From Trichoplax adhaerens (taxonomy: Eukaryota; Placozoa; Uniplacotomia; Trichoplacea; Trichoplacidae): a stretch of DNA of 64,000 nucleotides. Below are positions 58,402 through 64,000 of this stretch, one piece after another. The notes beneath the pieces were generated by a model. It was not told the origin of the DNA, made no database searches, and worked only from the letters and a program-made list of their open reading frames with translations. The DNA lies in contig NW_002060948.1 of NCBI RefSeq assembly GCF_000150275.1, positions 1,229,328-1,293,327 on the forward strand, written 5' to 3'. Each line of letters starts with the position of its first letter. Positions within the stretch are counted from its first letter, which is position 1. The translations under genes were made by a program, and so were the position numbers.

Positions 58402-61400
58402 TTATACACAGAAAACAGCGCCCTCACACTTAGTACCGTAAACAATGATATCATTCCTAGATAATTTGCTGTATTCCATGAGCTTTTTATGTAATTCTGA
58501 GAATCTTGGACGGCTACCCGGCATATTTCGCCAGCACTGCTGCATAAGCCCGTAAATTTCGACTGGACTGTCGCCAGGTATTGGTAAACGCAATGTTCCT
58601 TTTCGTAAACCTTCAGTGACTTGGTAATGCTTTAATTCACGATAAGGGAGCAACCCTAAAGAGAATACCTCCCACATAAGAACACCAAATGACCAAACAT
58701 CACCTTCGATAGTGAATGCTTGCTCAAATAGCGCTTCTGGAGATCCATCTTAACGGAATGGCATTAGAGCTCGAATTCTTAGCGTAATATTCGTTTCGAT
58801 AGGTATCTTTTGAAAGGCTTAAATTAGTAATTTTGACGTTCAAGGAAGAATCTATTACGCAGTTCCTAGCAGCATATCGCTATGAATAAAGTCTCGAGCA
58901 GCCATGAATACCAAACCCGAACAAATTTGTTGGCAAATACGTAATTTGCTATCATAATTCAAATGATCTGGAATTTCCATCGGCAGAATTTCCATCTCTC
59001 TTCGGCACGATAACAGATAACTTTTAAGGTCTCCCTAGTTTTAATATCAGATGATTTACAGTTTGCATTATATTATTCTTACTAATAAATTACACTGTGT
59101 CATAGAGTATACCTTATCTGTATATTCCACTATTAAAGAAAGCGGCTTTTCCTTTAGGCAAACACCCAGCACTTTCACAATGTTTGCGTGCACTCCAACC
59201 CTAAGCATCATATTTACTTGATACATGAACTCCGCACGTAAAGCTTCGGTACTATTTGACAGCTGCTTTATCGCCACTAAGGTTCTCTTTTCCTGATCTA
59301 TTTTTAAAGAGAAGGAATATTGATATCAACATTTCTAACATACAGAATAATGAATAAGTGTAGTCGTAGTGGCATTAAAAAGCCTATTCTGCAAATATCA
59401 TTAAATGACTAAGGGTTAGAATATGCAAAGTTTATAATAATTGTCGTCACATTGATTGAAATACTGTATTAAGTTAATACACAAGAAAATTAGCAAATAA
59501 TGTAGGTTAAAATCATATAATTGCAAGATAATAATATACTAAGAAAATTAATTCAGATACACGCAGCAAATTAGTATTTAATTCAATCTATGAGGATAAC
59601 TTTAACGCTAACTTTAACCCGTACGATATTGTCAGCAAATGTTGTGTACGATAATTATAGCACATATATCCAGTAAAGAAAACGAAGTAATAATGTAAAC
59701 AAGTCCGATGTAGTGCTCAGATACCATCGCTGAGTATACCATGCCGACGTATCATACAACAGCTAATTTTACCGCATAGTTTAAGAATAATTTTTTGTTT
59801 TCAGCTACATTTTTGTAAAAATTTTTAATAGATATAGAATGAAAACTGAGCTCAATATTTACAGCAATTATACACATTCCACTAAATTGTTTATTTACAC
59901 TTACAGGTAATACCCGCAGCCCAAGCTTTATAGACTGGACCAAATTTAGAATGACCCATCGTTTCGAAAATTTTTAAGCTTTGTTTCGGAAATTCCAATC
60001 TCAATGCAGCATCGCCGATAGTAAGCCGTCGGTTTCCAACTATTACTTCGCATTCTTCTTCATAGGGGCATTCGTCATCACCCTCAGGACCTGCCACAAT
60101 TTCATTAGGGAAGTTCTCGAATTGCATAATATCTTGACCAACTTTATCTAAGCACGAATTAATACGATAGTAATCATTAATAGTAAAATCAAGGTATCTT
60201 TCAAAGAATAATCACTGCACTTACGCACCAATATCATATGTCTTCTTATCTTTTATAGTACGACAATAGAAGTATCCTATAATCATAATTAATATATAGC
60301 CAACAGCACAAACGGCAGCTATGATAATAGTTCCTCTACTAATCTGCCTTGGTTCCTTTGGCACAACCTCAATTATCACTGATGACGATACAGACCCGTA
60401 AGGGTTTACGGCAGTGCAACGATAAGGACCACTATCATCAAATTTAATTCCACGCAGTATTAAAGTTCCGTTTTCATATATTTCATAACTTGTTACATTA
60501 TCGTCAGTTGTGTTATGATAGTTACTAAGATAAGGAAACTGCCACTCCAATGAAGGTTTAGGATAACCGCCAATATCTACCTTCAAAGTTACTGTATCAC
60601 CGATCGTTGCACGAATAGTAGCAAATTGATCATGTTTGGTGAAATATGGGACATCTATATAAAATATATATAAAATATATTATCATATCATCATGGCTAT
60701 CATGTCTTCTCCGTAAATAATGTATACGATTCCAAATTATAGCTTACATGCTATTTTTATATTAACAAGTTTCTGTATGGACGTAATAGAATCATTTGCA
60801 CGACATATATAAATGCCACTTTCATTAATACTTGGCTGATTCAATTGCAAAATACTATCACTTTGAACGTTGGTCGCATTAGACTGGTATGGATATCCAT
60901 CACGATACCAAGATACTTCAAATGGTCGTCCACTAATTACTGAGCAATTAATTCCTTTGATACGTTCATAAGGATTGAATATCAAGGTTTCAATTTCGTT
61001 AAAATTACTCAAAAAGCGTAAACGCACTGTAGAGAAAAAAATTATCAATATTGTTGATTAGTAATCACTAAAAGGGGGTATTAGTATACGTGTATGTAGC
61101 ATTAATTTAAAATTGCATTATCAAATTTTTATCTTAATAGAACATACTTTTAACCGTTACGTAGGAGGTGGCAGTAATCGTGCCGCCAGTATTTTCAGCG
61201 ATACAATTATACATGCCAGAATCAGACATTAAGGCTTTAGTAATTGATAAAGTCCCATTTAGATTCATAGTTATACGATCATTTAATTCAATCGGGTTGC
61301 CATTTTTAAGCCATTTTATTTCGGGCATGTAATTTCCAGTTGCCGAGCAGTCTAAGCTAAATGAATCCGTTTCGTCAACAGTAATACTTTCGGGTCTTAC

Positions 61401-63733
61401 CACAAACATCGGAGGTACTAAGAAATATTTACCAATAAAGAGCTTGATAAATTTGTATTTGTTATGAAATCATCTGAAGAAACAAGATATAAGTATAATT
61501 AATCTTACCTATAACAATTAAATTGTAGGAATGACTCCTCTCTCCAGCAGTATTTAGTGCCTTGCATGTGTAAGTACGATTATCGGATATGACTACTTCT
61601 GTAATAAAGAGCTTATTTCCATTGACGATATAATGATCATCATTACTATCTATAAGACCACTAGATGTATGCCAGTTAGCAATAGCAATAGGGCGAGCAT
61701 CAGGTAATTTACAAATTAACTCCGCGCGGTGACCAATCTTACTAAATAAAGACGTTTGTTGATCATGAAAGTATCCAATGTCTGTTGTAACGTGAAGACA
61801 CCCGGTTATATAAATTAGTACAGGCAATGAAAGATATGATTAAGTAATCGTACAGTATTCAGAATTTTTACTTATCTATTACTCACATGGAAATTTTAGT
61901 TGTGCAGTGAGAGAAGTTTGATTTATAAAGTTGCTGCATTCGCAAGAATAATTTCCTTCATGTTTTTCGCTTACTGATGGTATATAAAGTGAATGATTCT
62001 GTAATACTTCGTAATCAGAATTGCTATGTAATATTTGACCAGCTACGTTTAAAACGGTCCATGTAGTTGCTTTCGAATTTCCGCAATCGCAATTAAATAG
62101 GGCAGATTCTCCAAGTTTTGCTAAGACATCCACAGGTGGAATTATAAACATTGGAAATGCAATTTCTTTGAAAGAGAGTAGAAATAATATTATCAAAATT
62201 CTTAACGTTATCAAAAACATGTAAAAGCATCAGGGGCTTAACAGCTACAGCATTGTAAGTATAAAACTTGTATAAAATAAAATTAATAACTTTCATGTAC
62301 CATACCTGCAACTTGGACCGTAGTATTACTTCTGACAGTTCCGGCGATGTTTGACACTAAGCACTCATAAACTACATTATTATTACGGTAAGATACTTTA
62401 TCAATAGTGTAGGTGTTTGTAGTGCTTCTTAGTAACCCATCACCATATATCTTAAACGTAGGTTTTGGTAATGCAATTGGCATTTCGCATGTAATGATCG
62501 CCTTTGTTCCCCAAGCAATATTGAGGATTCGACTTTTGCGAATAGGTCTAATATCTGTAATAACACATAAGATAATTTTAAACTATAAAAGAATAACCCA
62601 AAATTTTGATATTTAAAAATTTGAAAAATCGGTGTAATGAAACTGGATATTTAAAAGCCATTATTAAAAAATTCAATTTTACACATACAAGCTATTCGCA
62701 AGGTAGCTTTTGCGACGGCCGTGCCAACAGCATTTTGTCCAATGCATGTATACTCTCCTTCATCAGCGCTATCAAAGTTACTTATTCTTAACGAATTATT
62801 GCTAAATATCTCAGTCTTGTTATTGCGATCGATTCTTGTATTATTAAAGTACCATAAGACTGTAAATTCGTTGGCTTTAAATACACAGTCTAAAATCCCA
62901 ATCTTCCCTTTAGCTATGACAGCATTTTCAGGTCGTCGAAAAATAACTGGTCTTCCTACAATGGAAAAAGCAACAGAAATTATAAGCAAGGGCTAAGTTC
63001 AAATATAATCAATTAAATTTGATTAAATAACTATTTAAGTATACAGCTTAAAAAAGACCATACCTGTAACTACTAAGTTGAACGAATTACTATTTTTTCT
63101 ACCGTAGCTATTCGAAACTTGACAGTAGTATTCTCCACTATCGGCCACCAGCAATTGGTTAATAATAATCTTATTTTCAGCTAGAACAATTCTACCATCA
63201 GCCGTAATGGTTCTGTTATTTCGCAACCAACTATATCTTACTCTGGAGGCTCCGGGAGTGTTACAATCCATTTCGATTTTATCTCCTTGTCTATAATTAC
63301 TAATTTCGGCCTCAATGAATACATTTTCTATGTCTAATTTATGGAAAAAATATCCATCACTATATATCCACAAGTAAATCACGCTTCATAACTATCAATC
63401 TAAAACAGTTCGCTTTATAGCCGTTTAATTATTAACCGTAGTACATACAGTGCACAGTTAAAGCAGCAATCTTGCTTTGAATACGTTCGTTTTGGTCGTT
63501 AATCGCAACACAATAAAAGTTGCCATTGTCTGCAGGTCTGTCAGCCAGTGAAAAGTGTAACGTACCATTAGGTAAGACACTTCTTCTTCTAGTAGAGCTA
63601 ATAGCACCACTATCTTCTTGCACCCAGATGTAATATATTCCAGTACTGCCAATTGCACGACAATCTAACTGTGTCGGTCTTCCTTGTACTGCGGTTGTGT
63701 CTTGCGGTTGAATTTCGAAGCGAAAATCCTGGC
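58402..63733 (-). CDS. PTK7: PTK7-like receptor: nine Ig domains, one membrane span, tyrosine pseudokinase (5' end missing)
   Basis: PTK7/off-track/Lemon proteins are Wnt/planar-polarity co-receptors with dead kinase domains. Exons (minus): 63733-63449, 63333-63064, 62955-62689, 62554-62306, 62165-61887, 61781-61509, 61417-61148, 61026-60748, 60654-60229, 60147-59905, 59297-59113, 59034-58402. The first eight each encode one Ig domain with phase 1 at both ends. The ninth holds an Ig domain plus membrane helix (IIIAAVCAVGYILIMIIGYF). Kinase: GHSKFGPVY, VAIKQL (Lys kept), HSDM in place of HRDL, AARNC, ITNLSL where DFG should be, LRW, then GDVWSFGVLMWEVFSLG. Lack of DFG marks a pseudokinase. The ninth Ig has Val at the first disulfide Cys position (TLKVDI). 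Two frame breaks lie in the last exon near 58874 and 58744. The signal peptide exon must lie beyond 64000 or is unrecognised in 63734-64000. Confidence 0.87.
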
Positions 63734-64000
63734 CTATTGTATACAAGTATATACGTATCCAGTTAAATAATTACAATTAATCGACTATATGTGTAAAAGG
63801 TAGAAATAAGCAGAAAAGTACGTAATAATATTTTAAAAGTAGTTTAAGGTAAGTATGGACATTTATGTTTATCACCGAGTCGGAAGATCAGATATTAGCA
63901 TACATAAAAGCGCAAGTTGAGGTACAGTAAAAATTGAACTATTTTTGAAATCTGAAGATAAAGTTGCCACATAAGCATATTTGTATGAGCGTTCTAGGCA
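63734..64000. other. Right edge, intron of PTK7-like gene
   Basis: Upstream of the first visible Ig exon. I see no signal-peptide exon; AT-rich, nothing else supported. Confidence 0.6.

Overview
The window is AT-rich animal genomic DNA with intron-dense genes. Exons of about 50-400 bp are separated by short introns that mostly start GT and end AG. Eight of nine genes could be assigned to known families by chaining exons by reading phase and matching remembered family motifs. They include animal-type genes: an IP3 3-kinase, a PTK7-type Ig/pseudokinase receptor, MBIP and a CCDC170-like protein. The high AT content, compact genes and small introns suggest an early-branching metazoan, and a placozoan (Trichoplax/Hoilungia type) is my best guess. 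That is an inference; no database was searched.

Layout, left to right: MBIP-like (-, C-terminal part off the left edge), inositol-trisphosphate 3-kinase (+), SIRT2-type sirtuin (-), an unrecognised acidic coiled-coil protein (+), the peroxisomal acyltransferase GNPAT (-), the CAAX protease RCE1 (+), a CCDC170-like coiled-coil protein (-), the SAGA adaptor TADA2B (+, crossed by a 405-N assembly gap at 55965-56369) and a PTK7-like receptor pseudokinase (-, 5' end off the right edge). Strands alternate perfectly (- + - + - + - + -), giving four head-to-head (divergent) spacers and four tail-to-tail (convergent) spacers.

The most striking non-coding feature is a family of short palindromic arrays built from the pentamer TACAG and its complement CTGTA, joined through GTAC. 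Dense clusters occur in all four divergent spacers (about 2.1-4.2, 27.1-27.8, 38.0-41.3 including the start of GNPAT, and 51.0-52.6 kb), in the first intron of the IP3 3-kinase (8.6-9.3 kb) and in a TADA2B intron (53.1 kb). The convergent spacers hold almost none. A tandem duplication at 27.0 kb catches a 10-bp gain or loss of the motif between two otherwise near-identical copies. Several larger tandem repeats (64-190 bp periods) lie in or beside these clusters.

Within genes, three in-phase optional exons stand out: a 126-codon His/Tyr/Asn-rich exon in the sirtuin, a 44-codon exon that splits a conserved segment of GNPAT, and a possible alternative first exon of the IP3 3-kinase. GNPAT ends in SKY rather than a peroxisomal targeting tripeptide, with an SKL eight residues inside. 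The PTK7-like kinase exon carries two compensating frame breaks in the pseudokinase core. The genes do not form one pathway. MBIP (ATAC complex) and TADA2B (SAGA complex) are both chromatin acetyltransferase co-factors, but they are 50 kb apart.
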